A DNA stretch of 25,390 nt. Source: an actinobacterium SCGC AAA015-D07. Its GTDB lineage: Bacteria; Actinomycetota; Acidimicrobiia; Actinomarinales; Actinomarinaceae. The notes beneath the pieces are model-generated. The model saw only the letters and a list, made by a program, of their open reading frames with translations, searched no databases and was not told the DNA's origin. Positions 14,024 to 21,587 of the stretch are shown one piece after another; positions within the stretch are counted from its first letter, which is position 1, and every line of letters begins with the position of its first letter. Location of the stretch: NCBI GenBank assembly GCA_000384495.1, contig ARQR01000006.1, forward strand, positions 1-25,390, in the 5' to 3' direction. Position numbers and translations under genes: made by a program.

Positions 14024-15013
14024 ATGTTCAATAAGCTATCACCAGTTCCAATTACCGAGCCAAAATATAGAAATTTAATGATTTTTGCAATGCTTTGGAT
14101 GTTTATTGGTGCTTGGGTCGATGCTAGTGCACATAGGTATGTAATAGGTGAGCTTGAATCTTTTTTTACTCCATGGCACGGTATTTTATATTCAGGCTTT
14201 GGCTTTGTTGTTTTGTCTGCTGTATACGTTAAAAATAAAATGAAGGATTACAGATTTGATGTAGGGATATTAGGAGCTTCTATATTTGCAATTGGTGGAG
14301 GTTCGGATGCTATCTGGCATACCCTACTTGGCATTGAAGTTGGCATAGAACCATTAATTACACCTTCTCACCTTATGCTATTCTTAGGATCATTTTTAAT
14401 GTTAGATCATATTTTTGCATCTAGACCAGATAGAGAATATTTAGATACAGCTTCGATATTTGCTCTAGCCTCAAGTTATGCCTTAGTAGTTTATATTACG
14501 CAATTTGTAAATCCATTTTTTGAGCCGTATATGTTTTTTCAAAATAATGAATTCATCTACCAAGCATTTTCTGCAGCGTCAGTATTTTTTCAAGCCATGC
14601 TTGGTTCGATTGTTTTTGTTTATGCAATTAGATTTAATGTTTCTCCAAGGAACATGGCATTAATATTCTTAATTTCATTCATGTATCAAGCTTTAATTTT
14701 TTTACTTGGAGACTTTCAATTGTTAATTGGAACATTTGTATCAGGTATATTTATAGCTTTCTTTATCAATCAAATAGCTTCTTGGTATTACAAAACTAAT
14801 CATGATAGAAAAATTCAAATATCTACAGCTCTAGTAGGTTCACTTTATGGTTTAACTGTTGTTTTATATATATTATTAATTGAAATAACAGGTGGTTATG
14901 AGCTTCCATGGAGATTTTATGGACTTGGAGGTTTAGTAACAACACCGTTACTATTTGGATACATGGTTGGAAATCTTGGCGTTAGTCCTTCTACCGGAGA
15001 GACTGTTTCCTAA
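14024..15013 (+). CDS. Polytopic membrane protein with His/Asp motifs (unknown function)
   Basis: 329 residues with about nine hydrophobic segments and no family name I can give with confidence. Four motifs sit near membrane boundaries: DASAH (D33, H37), TPWHG (H52), SDAIWH followed by GIE (D95, H99, E105), and TPSHLML (H116). The spacing of four histidines in the first third, each next to Trp, Asp or Pro, looks like a membrane metal or haem site. Similar FFTPWH and SPSHL wording occurs, as I recall, in uncharacterised actinobacterial membrane proteins, but I cannot check this. The C-terminal part lacks such residues. It is convergent with the acyltransferase genes, 7 nt apart. Confidence 0.7.
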   Translation: MFNKLSPVPITEPKYRNLMIFAMLWMFIGAWVDASAHRYVIGELESFFTPWHGILYSGFGFVVLSAVYVKNKMKDYRFDVGILGASIFAIGGGSDAIWHTLLGIEVGIEPLITPSHLMLFLGSFLMLDHIFASRPDREYLDTASIFALASSYALVVYITQFVNPFFEPYMFFQNNEFIYQAFSAASVFFQAMLGSIVFVYAIRFNVSPRNMALIFLISFMYQALIFLLGDFQLLIGTFVSGIFIAFFINQIASWYYKTNHDRKIQISTALVGSLYGLTVVLYILLIEITGGYELPWRFYGLGGLVTTPLLFGYMVGNLGVSPSTGETVS

Positions 15014-15020
15014 AAAGTAA

Positions 15021-15821
15021 TTATTTTAAAGAATCAGATAATTTCTTTAATTCTTTGATTGCATCCTCGTCATCCTCAGGTAATTGATTTCTAGAAACTG
15101 GTTTTCCAATAATTATTCTTATTTTTTTATTTTTCTTGTTTAGAAGTTCATTTAATTGGGATATATCTCTTAACTGCTTATTTATCATTGAAGCGAAATA
15201 AAAAAACCATGAATTTCGTCCTTGTATATATGCCGGGACCAGTAAGCAATCATTTCTCTCGGCAATGTTTACAGGAGTTTTTTGCCAAGGCCTTTCCTCC
15301 AAACCAAAGATAGTAAATTTCGATAATCTTCCAGATGGAAACAATATTCCAATTCTTTCCTCAGAAAAAAATGTTCTCATTCTTTCAATGGTTTTTTTTG
15401 TTGCTGTATGTATTTGTTTTTCTTTATCCCAAATAACAGGAGCCATCATATCATCAAAAGCACCTAGTAAATAAACAAATAATTCATTTGCAAAAAAGAA
15501 TGCATCTTTTCTTTTCTTGTAGATATTATGGTACATTGCCACAGCATCAGCAGGGCCCATTGGATGATTTGCAACAATTAAACATTTTCCGTCTTCAGGA
15601 ATGTTATCTAATCCACTTACTTCACAATTTTTTGTATATGTATCTCCAAGCCATTCAAAAGCTTCAGGTCCCGACATACTTTGTATATGGTCACCAACAT
15701 AGATAGATTCATCAATCCGTAAATACTTTGATAAAAAATTAAATATCAATTTTGAAAAAATATTTTCTTTAAGGAACCATGGCCCTCGTTCACGAATAAG
15801 GCTGTAGATTTTTTCTTCCAT
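15021..15821 (-). CDS. PlsC-like glycerolipid acyltransferase (NHPxGxxD type)
   Basis: 266 residues from the ATG at 15821, which shares a base with the stop of the upstream gene (TGATG). A TTG one codon earlier is a poorer start. The catalytic motif is IVANHPMGPAD (H86, D92), the HX5D variant found in haemolysin-like/OlsB-like lysophospholipid acyltransferases, followed by LFPSGRLSKF (the glycerol-phosphate-binding FPSG/EG block) and later VPAYIQGRNSWFF. It probably acylates a lysophospholipid or related acceptor at the inner face of the membrane. Its coupling to a second acyltransferase suggests two steps of one lipid pathway. Confidence 0.82.
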   Translation of the reverse strand: MEEKIYSLIRERGPWFLKENIFSKLIFNFLSKYLRIDESIYVGDHIQSMSGPEAFEWLGDTYTKNCEVSGLDNIPEDGKCLIVANHPMGPADAVAMYHNIYKKRKDAFFFANELFVYLLGAFDDMMAPVIWDKEKQIHTATKKTIERMRTFFSEERIGILFPSGRLSKFTIFGLEERPWQKTPVNIAERNDCLLVPAYIQGRNSWFFYFASMINKQLRDISQLNELLNKKNKKIRIIIGKPVSRNQLPEDDEDAIKELKKLSDSLK

Positions 15822-16489
15822 CAAGCTCTAAATATTTTCTTTTTACCCCTAATACCATCAAATTTTAATCGCATTCTTTTGATGATTTCATCTTTTGTTC
15901 CAGCCATATCAAATGATGGTAGAAATTTTAATTGTCTATTTTCATAGTCAATTTGTACAGGCATTACTTCAGCCTCAAGTTCTTTTGCAAGATACACAAA
16001 GCTTGATCTAAATCTCTCTGCATCAAACCTTCCTTCTGGTGTAACAATTAGTAAAAAATTATCAATTTTCTTTAGTTCACTAATGACAAGATCATACTGA
16101 CCAGAGCCTTCTTTCCTATCAACAGGAATTGCTCCAAACCTTTTAAATAATCTTTCCTGCAGCCACCCTAGTGGCCAACTGATTCCTTGATTATCAATGT
16201 CTTTTGCATTTGTAAAAGGGTTTGGCAGTTTACGCATTGTCCACTTCGCCGAAAGATAGGAAACTTTAATATCTAAAGCTAAGATCATAAGAATCATAAG
16301 ATATTCATCTTTAAAAGATTGATGCGGTGCAGCAACAACTATAACTCTTTTATTATCAAGGAAGCTCCCAACAGCTTTTATATCTTCAAAAAGTAATAGG
16401 AAATATGCTAATTTTTGAAGAAAAAATCTTTTCTTTCTTGGAGTATTTGTTGGAATATCTACGTCAGGAAGTATCTTTGTATACGGCAT
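15821..16489 (-). CDS. 1-acylglycerol-3-phosphate acyltransferase-like protein (PlsC family)
   Basis: 222 residues with the HX4D motif APHQSFKD (H56, D61), LGWLQERLFKRFGAIPVDR (acceptor-binding region) and VTPEGRF (TPEG, 150-153). This is the arrangement of a short, soluble-to-peripheral LPLAT of the type often seen in actinobacterial genomes. It resembles the protein at 24374-25039 in length and motif spacing, so the window has two paralogues of this subtype. ATG at 16489 is 7 nt downstream of a TAAAAT -10 box (16497-16502 on the opposite strand), with no Shine-Dalgarno. First gene of a two-gene unit with the NHPxGxxD acyltransferase. Confidence 0.82.
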   Translation of the reverse strand: MPYTKILPDVDIPTNTPRKKRFFLQKLAYFLLLFEDIKAVGSFLDNKRVIVVAAPHQSFKDEYLMILMILALDIKVSYLSAKWTMRKLPNPFTNAKDIDNQGISWPLGWLQERLFKRFGAIPVDRKEGSGQYDLVISELKKIDNFLLIVTPEGRFDAERFRSSFVYLAKELEAEVMPVQIDYENRQLKFLPSFDMAGTKDEIIKRMRLKFDGIRGKKKIFRA

Positions 16490-16496
16490 ATAAAGA

Positions 16497-16502
16497 ATTT
16501 TA
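16497..16502 (-). promoter_or_regulatory. -10 box of the acyltransferase pair, leaderless type
   Basis: TAAAAT on the minus strand ends 7 nt before the ATG at 16489; it lies in the 25-nt gap after the histidine phosphatase gene, so the pair may be read from its own promoter. Confidence 0.4.
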
Positions 16503-16514
16503 TTACTTTAATTT

Positions 16515-17210
16515 TTAATATGTTTTTTCCTCTTCGGAATTTAAGAATGTTACATTATTGAATTCTTTTAATCGAAAAAAGTGTCCCGATGATATTTGAC
16601 TTGATTTTAAGGTAGTATGGCCAGCATGTCTTGGAAGATATTTTCGCCAGGTCCAAGGAAACAAATCTAAATCTAAGAAATATGAGAGCAAGGCTGACAT
16701 TGTTCCAGCATGTGAAATGATTAATAGCTTTTCAATTTTGGATTCACTTAGATTAAACAATGAATCAAAGTCATTTTTTACTTTTGTGATCCCAATCGAA
16801 TTTAAACTCTTATCAAGATTATTAAATATATTTGAGCTAAATCCTTTCATATATTCACCATGAACACTTTCGTACCACTGCTCGAATGACATAGCATTTC
16901 TCTGTTCAAAAAACTTTTCTATGTCACCACCGGATTTGCCAAAAAGTTCTTTTTCTTCATCATCAAGGGCTTCCTCGAGCCAATCAAAAGTTTTAAGGAT
17001 TTGCGCTACCCCTTTTTCTTTAAAAGGATACATTGTTTCCTGGGCTCTTTTCAATGGTGATACCCAAAGTTCATCAAAGCTATTTTCAGAAAATAATGAA
17101 GCAGATTTATCTGCTTGTATCTTTCCAAGTTCAGTTAAGCCAGGATTAAGATCATATTGATCACCATCAACCCACTTTGGTTGACCGTGTCTAATTAGAA
17201 CAATTTCCAT
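16515..17210 (-). CDS. Histidine phosphatase family (phosphoglycerate-mutase-like) protein
   Basis: 231 residues. The phosphate pocket is visible: LIRHGQPKW (R7, catalytic H8), SPLKRAQET (R55), an acidic pair in WLEEALDD (about 78-80) and IISHAGTM (second histidine H167). GLTELGKIQADKSA also matches the family. It is probably a broad or small-molecule phosphatase and not a glycolytic mutase; the substrate is unknown. ATG at 17210 lies 6 nt from TATTGT (17217-17222 on the opposite strand), again leaderless. It precedes the acyltransferase pair on the same strand but need not share its function. Confidence 0.88.
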   Translation of the reverse strand: MEIVLIRHGQPKWVDGDQYDLNPGLTELGKIQADKSASLFSENSFDELWVSPLKRAQETMYPFKEKGVAQILKTFDWLEEALDDEEKELFGKSGGDIEKFFEQRNAMSFEQWYESVHGEYMKGFSSNIFNNLDKSLNSIGITKVKNDFDSLFNLSESKIEKLLIISHAGTMSALLSYFLDLDLFPWTWRKYLPRHAGHTTLKSSQISSGHFFRLKEFNNVTFLNSEEEKTY

Positions 17211-17216
17211 ATTTAA

Positions 17217-17254
17217 ACAATAGCTATACTTGAGTATTCTGTAGGTAATAGAAT
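17217..17254. promoter_or_regulatory. Divergent leaderless promoters of the phosphatase and 17262 genes
   Basis: In this 51-bp gap TATTGT (minus, 17222-17217) is 6 nt from the phosphatase ATG, and TAGAAT (plus, 17249-17254) is 7 nt from the ATG at 17262. Neither gene has a Shine-Dalgarno. Confidence 0.4.
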
Positions 17255-17261
17255 CAAATTT

Positions 17262-17717
17262 ATGGAAAAAAAACTTTTTAGAAAAAAAAATAAATTCTTT
17301 TCAAAACTTTTGAATGGTATTTTTCTTTCATATGTTTCCATTGACAATATCCTAGAAGGTCCATTAAGAGAATTTTTAAAACGTTATTTTGATCTTGAAG
17401 AATTTGGTTCTAACAATAGAGAGGAAGGTCTTTATTACCTCATTTTATTTTTTGGTTTTTTCCAGATAATTATTTCTCTTCAAGCATTCTTTCAACCAGT
17501 TATAGAAATCAAAAATGGAAAAATAGCTCTTAAGACACAAGAAAAAATACTGTCAGTAATTAATGCCGTAGATGAAATAACCAACATTGAAGAAAGAGAT
17601 GAAGATACGATTATTTTTTCATTTCAAGAAAAATCATATGCAGTGGTTATAAAACATATTGATAATCGTAAATTAGAACTCCTATTGAATGAGATAAAAT
17701 CAGCTATTCCTGATTAA
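17262..17717 (+). CDS. Hypothetical membrane-anchored protein
   Basis: Not recognised. 151 residues: a very basic N-terminus (KKLFRKKNKFFSK), an amphipathic or weakly hydrophobic stretch (about 18-30), one clear transmembrane segment (about 59-78, LYYLILFFGFFQIIISLQAF), then a soluble domain of about 70 residues with alternating strands and a final helix (KIALKTQEKILSVINAVDEITNIE through LLNEIKSAI). The soluble part has a PH-like strand pattern, but I cannot assign it. Its stop codon abuts copy A of the repeated small-RNA element. Confidence 0.65.
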   Translation: MEKKLFRKKNKFFSKLLNGIFLSYVSIDNILEGPLREFLKRYFDLEEFGSNNREEGLYYLILFFGFFQIIISLQAFFQPVIEIKNGKIALKTQEKILSVINAVDEITNIEERDEDTIIFSFQEKSYAVVIKHIDNRKLELLLNEIKSAIPD

Positions 17718-17719
17718 AG

Positions 17720-17775
17720 TTCGCGAAAAATAGATTAGAAAATATTTTGCGTAAATTACTTTACATACCTATATT
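17720..17775 (+). promoter_or_regulatory. Palindrome TTCGCGAA and promoter of small RNA copy A
   Basis: TTCGCGAA (17720-17727), a perfect palindrome conserved in both copies, lies about 20 bp upstream of TTGCGT (-35, 17747-17752), a 17-bp spacer and TATATT (-10, 17770-17775). Transcription would start near 17782. The palindrome is a good candidate for an operator or activator site. Confidence 0.6.
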
Positions 17776-17781
17776 TATAGA

Positions 17782-17870
17782 AACTATCGGAAAAGAAATC
17801 GCAAGATAGAAAAGAAGATAGAACAGAAAATCCCGAAGGGTCGCAAGATCAATCGGGATTTTTGCTTTTT
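17782..17870 (+). ncRNA. Candidate small RNA, copy A
   Basis: About 90 nt, no plausible ORF. The predicted fold has a closing helix CTATC (17784-17788) with GATAG (17817-17821) around a small hairpin ATC-GCAA-GAT. It is followed by the terminator hairpin AATCCCGA (17829-17836) with TCGGGATT (17853-17860), whose inner stem GGTC-GCAA-GATC is also capped by a GCAA (GNRA) tetraloop, then T-rich sequence. In copy B the first hairpin is GTC-GCAA-GAC, a compensatory change. It might instead be a premature-termination leader for the P450 gene 30 nt downstream, but it also follows the upstream gene directly. Confidence 0.6.
17829..17870 (+). terminator. Intrinsic terminator, copy A
   Basis: An eight-pair outer stem AATCCCGA/TCGGGATT plus an inner GGTC/GATC stem with GCAA loop, followed by T-rich TTTTTGCTTTTTT. 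Identical to the terminator at 19301-19340. Confidence 0.85.
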
Positions 17871-17899
17871 TCATATATTTTTAATAAAGTTATTTTTAT

Positions 17900-19174
17900 A
17901 TGATGACAAAACCTCCGTTAGATAAGGGAAATCCTATATTTGGTCACTCAATCAAATTTAATAATGATGCTTTATCTTTAATTCAAGATCTTCAAGTGAA
18001 ATATGGTGATGTATTCGAAATATCGATACTTAATGAAAGAGTCACAATGTTTATGTCCCCATCCGCGACAAAACATATTTACTTAGACCCTGAAGATAAT
18101 TTTTCATCAAAACATGGTTGGGAATTTTCTTTAGGTAAAGCTTTTGAGAATGGTTTAATGTTGAGAGATTTTGATGATCATAAGTTTCATAGAGGGCTTT
18201 TACAGGATTCATTTAGAAGAGATGCACTAGTAAATTATTTACATATCATTCAACCAATTCTTGATGAGTGGATTGAAAATCTTAAATCTAAAAAATCATT
18301 TAATTTATATGAAACTATGAAAGAGTTAATGTTTAAGATCTCAATTGAATTATTTTTTGATGAAATAGATAACTCGCGATTGAAAGAGTTAGAAAGATTG
18401 TTTACAGATTCAATCAAATCTGCGACGTCTGTTGTTAGGACTCCATTACCTTTTACAAAATTAAAAAAAGGTTTAAAAGCAAGACAGGAATTACTTACCT
18501 ATTTTCAAAAAAAAGCAGAAACAGTTGATATTGACAAAAAAACACTTTTTTCTGAACTAGTAAAAACAAATAAACATGAAACAGGTTTAAGCAATTATGA
18601 AATAGCAGAACATATGATTTTTCTTTTGCTTGCTGCACACGATACAACAACTAGTACGCTTACATCTGCAATACACCATCTTTCAACAAATAAAAATTTC
18701 TATGAACAATTGAAGGATGAATCAAATGGTATTTCTTTGACAGATATCGCAGATCTAAAGAACGGCCTAAAAGCTGAATCTTTATTTTCTGAAGCTATGA
18801 GAAAATATCCCCCAGTTCCATTTTCAGTTCGTTATGTAATGAGAGATACAGAAGTTGAAAATTATAAACTTGATGGTGGAACGTACGTTGCTATTGGTCC
18901 TTTGGTACTTCATAACGATGAAAGATACTGGGATAGACCGGATACCTATAATCCAGAACGATTTTTAGATACAGATGAAATTAATGATTCGTACTTTCCA
19001 TTTTCAGGTGGAGCACATACTTGTTTAGGTAAATTTTTTGCTAGTTATCTATTTAAAAATGTGATTTACAAACTTGTGACAAACTTTGATAATATATCGT
19101 CTTCAGAACCTTTAAGTATTAATCCTGCACCCATTCCATACCCAAGAAAAGATGTGAAAATCAGTATTTCTTAA
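17900..19174 (+). CDS. Cytochrome P450
   Basis: Haem-thiolate monooxygenase of 424 residues, soluble bacterial type without an N-terminal anchor. The I-helix oxygen-activating motif is AAHDTTTS (245-252), the K-helix ExxR is EAMR (E298, R301) and the haem loop is FSGGAHTCLG (368-377, ligand C375). The HDTT form and PERF segment resemble the CYP51/CYP26/CYP120-like group of lipid and terpenoid hydroxylases more than classical camphor-type P450s; the substrate is unknown. No ferredoxin or reductase gene is adjacent. ATG at 17900 and 17903 are both possible; the second sits 6 nt after a TATTTT -10-like sequence. It lies between two copies of the small-RNA repeat. Confidence 0.95.
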   Translation: MMTKPPLDKGNPIFGHSIKFNNDALSLIQDLQVKYGDVFEISILNERVTMFMSPSATKHIYLDPEDNFSSKHGWEFSLGKAFENGLMLRDFDDHKFHRGLLQDSFRRDALVNYLHIIQPILDEWIENLKSKKSFNLYETMKELMFKISIELFFDEIDNSRLKELERLFTDSIKSATSVVRTPLPFTKLKKGLKARQELLTYFQKKAETVDIDKKTLFSELVKTNKHETGLSNYEIAEHMIFLLLAAHDTTTSTLTSAIHHLSTNKNFYEQLKDESNGISLTDIADLKNGLKAESLFSEAMRKYPPVPFSVRYVMRDTEVENYKLDGGTYVAIGPLVLHNDERYWDRPDTYNPERFLDTDEINDSYFPFSGGAHTCLGKFFASYLFKNVIYKLVTNFDNISSSEPLSINPAPIPYPRKDVKISIS

Positions 19175-19190
19175 CAATTTTCGTAAAAAG

Positions 19191-19246
19191 TTCGCGAAAA
19201 AAAAAGCTTGAAATTTCTTGCGAAATTATCGTAATACATGTAAATT
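19191..19246 (+). promoter_or_regulatory. Palindrome TTCGCGAA and promoter of small RNA copy B
   Basis: TTCGCGAA (19191-19198), then TTGCGA (-35, 19218-19223), a 17-bp spacer of largely different sequence and TAAATT (-10, 19241-19246). Conserved spacing despite spacer divergence supports a working promoter with a start near 19253. Confidence 0.6.
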
Positions 19247-19252
19247 TATAAA

Positions 19253-19340
19253 ACACTATCAAAAAAGAAGTCGCAAGACCGAAAATGAGATAGAATAGAA
19301 AATCCCGAAGGGTCGCAAGATCAATCGGGATTTTTGCTTT
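19253..19340 (+). ncRNA. Candidate small RNA, copy B
   Basis: Same architecture as copy A: CTATC (19256-19260) pairs with GATAG (19289-19293), enclosing GTC-GCAA-GAC (copy A has ATC-GCAA-GAT, so both strands of one pair changed together). The terminator hairpin is identical. The next gene starts over 200 nt downstream, so here the element is unlikely to be an mRNA leader, which favours an independent small RNA. Confidence 0.6.
19301..19340 (+). terminator. Intrinsic terminator, copy B
   Basis: AATCCCGA (19301-19308) with TCGGGATT (19325-19332), inner GGTC-GCAA-GATC, then TTTTTGCTTT. It ends small RNA B and would also stop read-through from the P450 gene. Confidence 0.85.
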
Positions 19341-19342
19341 AT

Positions 19343-19541
19343 TGGATTAGAAATTACGTAATAGAGTTTATTTTTATAAAAAGACACTAAAACTTGGTTA
19401 AAAAAGGTTAAAAGACTCCCTTGTGGCTGTTATTTTTGTTTTATCACACTTTTAGCAGTGGCTCAAAGCACGAAAGGAAGTCCTTATTATATTTTAATTG
19501 ATTTCGGATATTCTTTCTATTTTCAAACCACATATATGTTT
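19343..19541. other. Intergenic stretch without recognisable gene
   Basis: About 200 nt between small RNA B and the nfo promoter. It has a short direct repeat GGTTAAAA (near 19395 and 19406) and GTGGCT in two places (near 19421 and 19457), with only weak pairing potential. I see no convincing ORF, tRNA or terminator. Confidence 0.4.
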
Positions 19542-19547
19542 TATAAT
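19542..19547 (+). promoter_or_regulatory. -10 box of nfo-lysA, leaderless type
   Basis: Consensus TATAAT ends 7 nt before the ATG at 19555, and no Shine-Dalgarno sequence precedes that ATG. This decides the nfo start over an upstream TTG at 19498. Confidence 0.6.
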
Positions 19548-19554
19548 AAACACC

Positions 19555-20322
19555 ATGAATATTGGCGCCCATATACCTTCAAAAAACGCAATCGATGAAA
19601 TTTCCTACAGAAAAGGCGATACTTTTCAGATATTTATATCCAGTCCGCAGATGTGGAAAAGCCCAAAACCTCGAGAAGATATCGAGATTTTACAGGATTT
19701 TGGAGGTAATATTTATGTCCATGCCCCCTATTTGATTAATGTTGCAACACCAAACAATAAAGTTCGACATCCGAGTAGAAAACTATTAAAAGATACGTGT
19801 AAAGTAGCTTCTACCTTTGGAGCAAAAGGGGTAATTGTTCATGGAGGATCTGTTGGTGAAGGCGGTGATATCAGTGAGGGATACGATAACTGGAGAAAAG
19901 CTCTGGAGCATGTTGAGGACACTGGAATGAAAGTACTAGTTGAAAATACAGCAGGAGGTAAAAATTCAGTCGCAAGATATATGGACTCAATTGAGAGATT
20001 ATGGGAGGTAATTGGTCATCTAAATGTCGGATTATGTTTAGATACTTGCCATACCTGGGCAGGAGGAATACCTACTATTGATGCTGTTAAGGGATTCAAG
20101 AAATTAGTCAAAAAAATAGATTTAATACACTTCAATGATTCTAAAGATGGTTTTGAGAGCAGTAGAGATAGACATGAAAACCTAGGAAAAGGAAAAATTC
20201 CAAAAGAGGAATTAGAGTATGTAATCAAAAATGCGAAAACAGATATTATTGTAGAAACGCCTAATGGACCAGATGCTCAAAAAAAAGATATTGCTTGGAT
20301 CAAGAGACGTTTAAAAAAATGA
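19555..20322 (+). CDS. nfo: Endonuclease IV (AP endonuclease)
   Basis: Metal-dependent enzyme that cuts DNA 5' of abasic sites in base-excision repair. 255 residues from the ATG at 19555 (about 30 shorter than E. coli Nfo). The TIM-barrel metal-site motifs are present: MNIGAHIPS at the N-terminus, YVHAPYLINVA, VIVHGGS, VLVENTAGG, GLCLDTCHTWAGG, LIHFNDSKDGFESSRDRHENLGKG and VETPNG at the end. An in-frame TTG 19 codons upstream would add sequence with no counterpart in the family. The stop overlaps the lysA start (ATGA at 20319-20322). Confidence 0.95.
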   Translation: MNIGAHIPSKNAIDEISYRKGDTFQIFISSPQMWKSPKPREDIEILQDFGGNIYVHAPYLINVATPNNKVRHPSRKLLKDTCKVASTFGAKGVIVHGGSVGEGGDISEGYDNWRKALEHVEDTGMKVLVENTAGGKNSVARYMDSIERLWEVIGHLNVGLCLDTCHTWAGGIPTIDAVKGFKKLVKKIDLIHFNDSKDGFESSRDRHENLGKGKIPKEELEYVIKNAKTDIIVETPNGPDAQKKDIAWIKRRLKK

Positions 20323-21587
20323 ACTATTTACCAAGTAATCTCACTTTTAATGACGGTGTTGCATTTTTAAATAAGTTTTCCTTAATTGACATTGCATCAG
20401 AACATGGAACACCTCTTTATGTATATGACTGGGATAATATTGAAAACAATATATCAGAATTCACAAATGCTTTTGGAGATAATGCGTTATACCGATATGC
20501 GGCAAAAGCTTTTATATGTAGAAAACTTGTTGAGTTATTAGAAAAAAACAAGTGGGGAATAGATGTTGTCTCAGGTGGAGAAATGGCAACTGTCTTGTCG
20601 GTATTAGATACACTCGAAAATACTCTTTTTAACGGTACATATAAAACAAAAGAGGAAATAAATTATTTCATTTCTAATAATGGTGGGCATATATCAATTG
20701 ATAACTTGAATGAAATATCTTTACTACAAGATATTGCTTCCAAAAATAAAAGAAAACAACCTGTTATTTTGAGGATAAATCTTGATCTTGGAGCGGAGAC
20801 TCATCCAATGGTTTTGACATCTGGTTATGATCAGCAGTTTGGTATTTCAATTGATGTAGCTGAAAGTGCACTTAAGGAAGTGTATAACTCAGATTCACTT
20901 CTTTTTTCAGGAGTCCATGTACATATAGGAAGTCAAATAAAAGACCCTGACAGATTCAATAAGGCCATGGAAGAATGTTCTTTATTTCTAGAAAGAAATA
21001 AAGCTAGTGTTGAAAGAGAAATTGTTTTTGATGCTGGTGGTGGTTTCTTTTCTCCTTATGAGGGTGATGAGAATAGCGAAGATTTGTCTGTATATGCTAA
21101 TTCTATTAAATCTGGAATCGAAAAGAATTGGACAGCAGATTATAAAATTATGATTGAACCGGGGAGGGCAATTGTTAACAATGCCGGACTAATTCTTTAT
21201 ACAGCAGGAGCAATAAAAGAAGATAGAGGCGAAAAGCCATTTATTTTAGTTGATGGTGGAATGTCAGACAATCCTCGACCAGCTCTTTATGGAAGCGAAC
21301 ATAAATTATTTAATATTTCAGGAAAAGTAAATGACAAAGAAAAAGTCTTTGCAGTTTCTGGGAGGCATTGTGAATCAGGTGATCTTTTGGTAGATGAGGC
21401 ACTTCTTTCAGTAAATACAAAAACAGGAGATATTCTAATGTCCACATCAACAGGCGCATACACTTATGCAATGGCTAGTAATTACAACAGGGTTCCTAAA
21501 GCAAAAGTTGTTGGAGTATCTAAAACTGAGGTTTTTGATCTTGTGAAAAGACAATCTTTTGAAGATACAGTCTCAGACGATATTTAA
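20319..21587 (+). CDS. lysA: Diaminopimelate decarboxylase
   Basis: PLP enzyme of the alanine-racemase fold that makes lysine from meso-diaminopimelate. 422 residues from the ATG overlapping the nfo stop; a TTG eight codons upstream is unnecessary. The PLP lysine is K63 in YRYAAKAF. Other landmarks are HVHIGSQI, DAGGGFF, IEPGRAIV, the cross-subunit catalytic HCESGD and the substrate-side GAYTYAMASNYNRVPKA, all in order. CESGD with GAYxxxMxSNYN is typical of LysA as opposed to other decarboxylases of the fold. Coupling to a repair nuclease is probably just genome compaction. Its end overlaps the convergent epimerase gene by four bases. Confidence 0.93.
   Translation: MNYLPSNLTFNDGVAFLNKFSLIDIASEHGTPLYVYDWDNIENNISEFTNAFGDNALYRYAAKAFICRKLVELLEKNKWGIDVVSGGEMATVLSVLDTLENTLFNGTYKTKEEINYFISNNGGHISIDNLNEISLLQDIASKNKRKQPVILRINLDLGAETHPMVLTSGYDQQFGISIDVAESALKEVYNSDSLLFSGVHVHIGSQIKDPDRFNKAMEECSLFLERNKASVEREIVFDAGGGFFSPYEGDENSEDLSVYANSIKSGIEKNWTADYKIMIEPGRAIVNNAGLILYTAGAIKEDRGEKPFILVDGGMSDNPRPALYGSEHKLFNISGKVNDKEKVFAVSGRHCESGDLLVDEALLSVNTKTGDILMSTSTGAYTYAMASNYNRVPKAKVVGVSKTEVFDLVKRQSFEDTVSDDI

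Larger units (their letters stand above)
17716..17872 (+). repeat. Repeated element, copy A (of two)
   Basis: About 155 bp, nearly the same as 19188-19342. Conserved blocks are AAAGTTCGCGAAAAA at the left end, the promoter region, and an identical stretch of over 40 bp at the right end (from about 17825) including the terminator. The middle is more variable but keeps its spacing. The two copies bracket the P450 gene. Confidence 0.9.
19188..19342 (+). repeat. Repeated element, copy B (of two)
   Basis: Second copy of the ~155-bp element, beginning 13 nt after the P450 stop codon. Same orientation as copy A, so P450 is flanked by direct repeats that could recombine and delete or amplify it. Blocks TTCGCGAA, TTGCG, AATTTATA and the whole right-hand end are conserved. 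Confidence 0.9.

Noticed and set aside
15822..15824. TTG as start of the NHPxGxxD acyltransferase
   Set aside because: The adjacent ATG at 15821 gives the common TGATG stop-start coupling and loses only one residue.
17900..19174. P450 as part of a transposon flanked by element copies A and B
   Set aside because: The flanking copies are direct repeats with promoter and terminator features but no terminal inverted repeats, target duplications or transposase; a repeated RNA gene explains them better.
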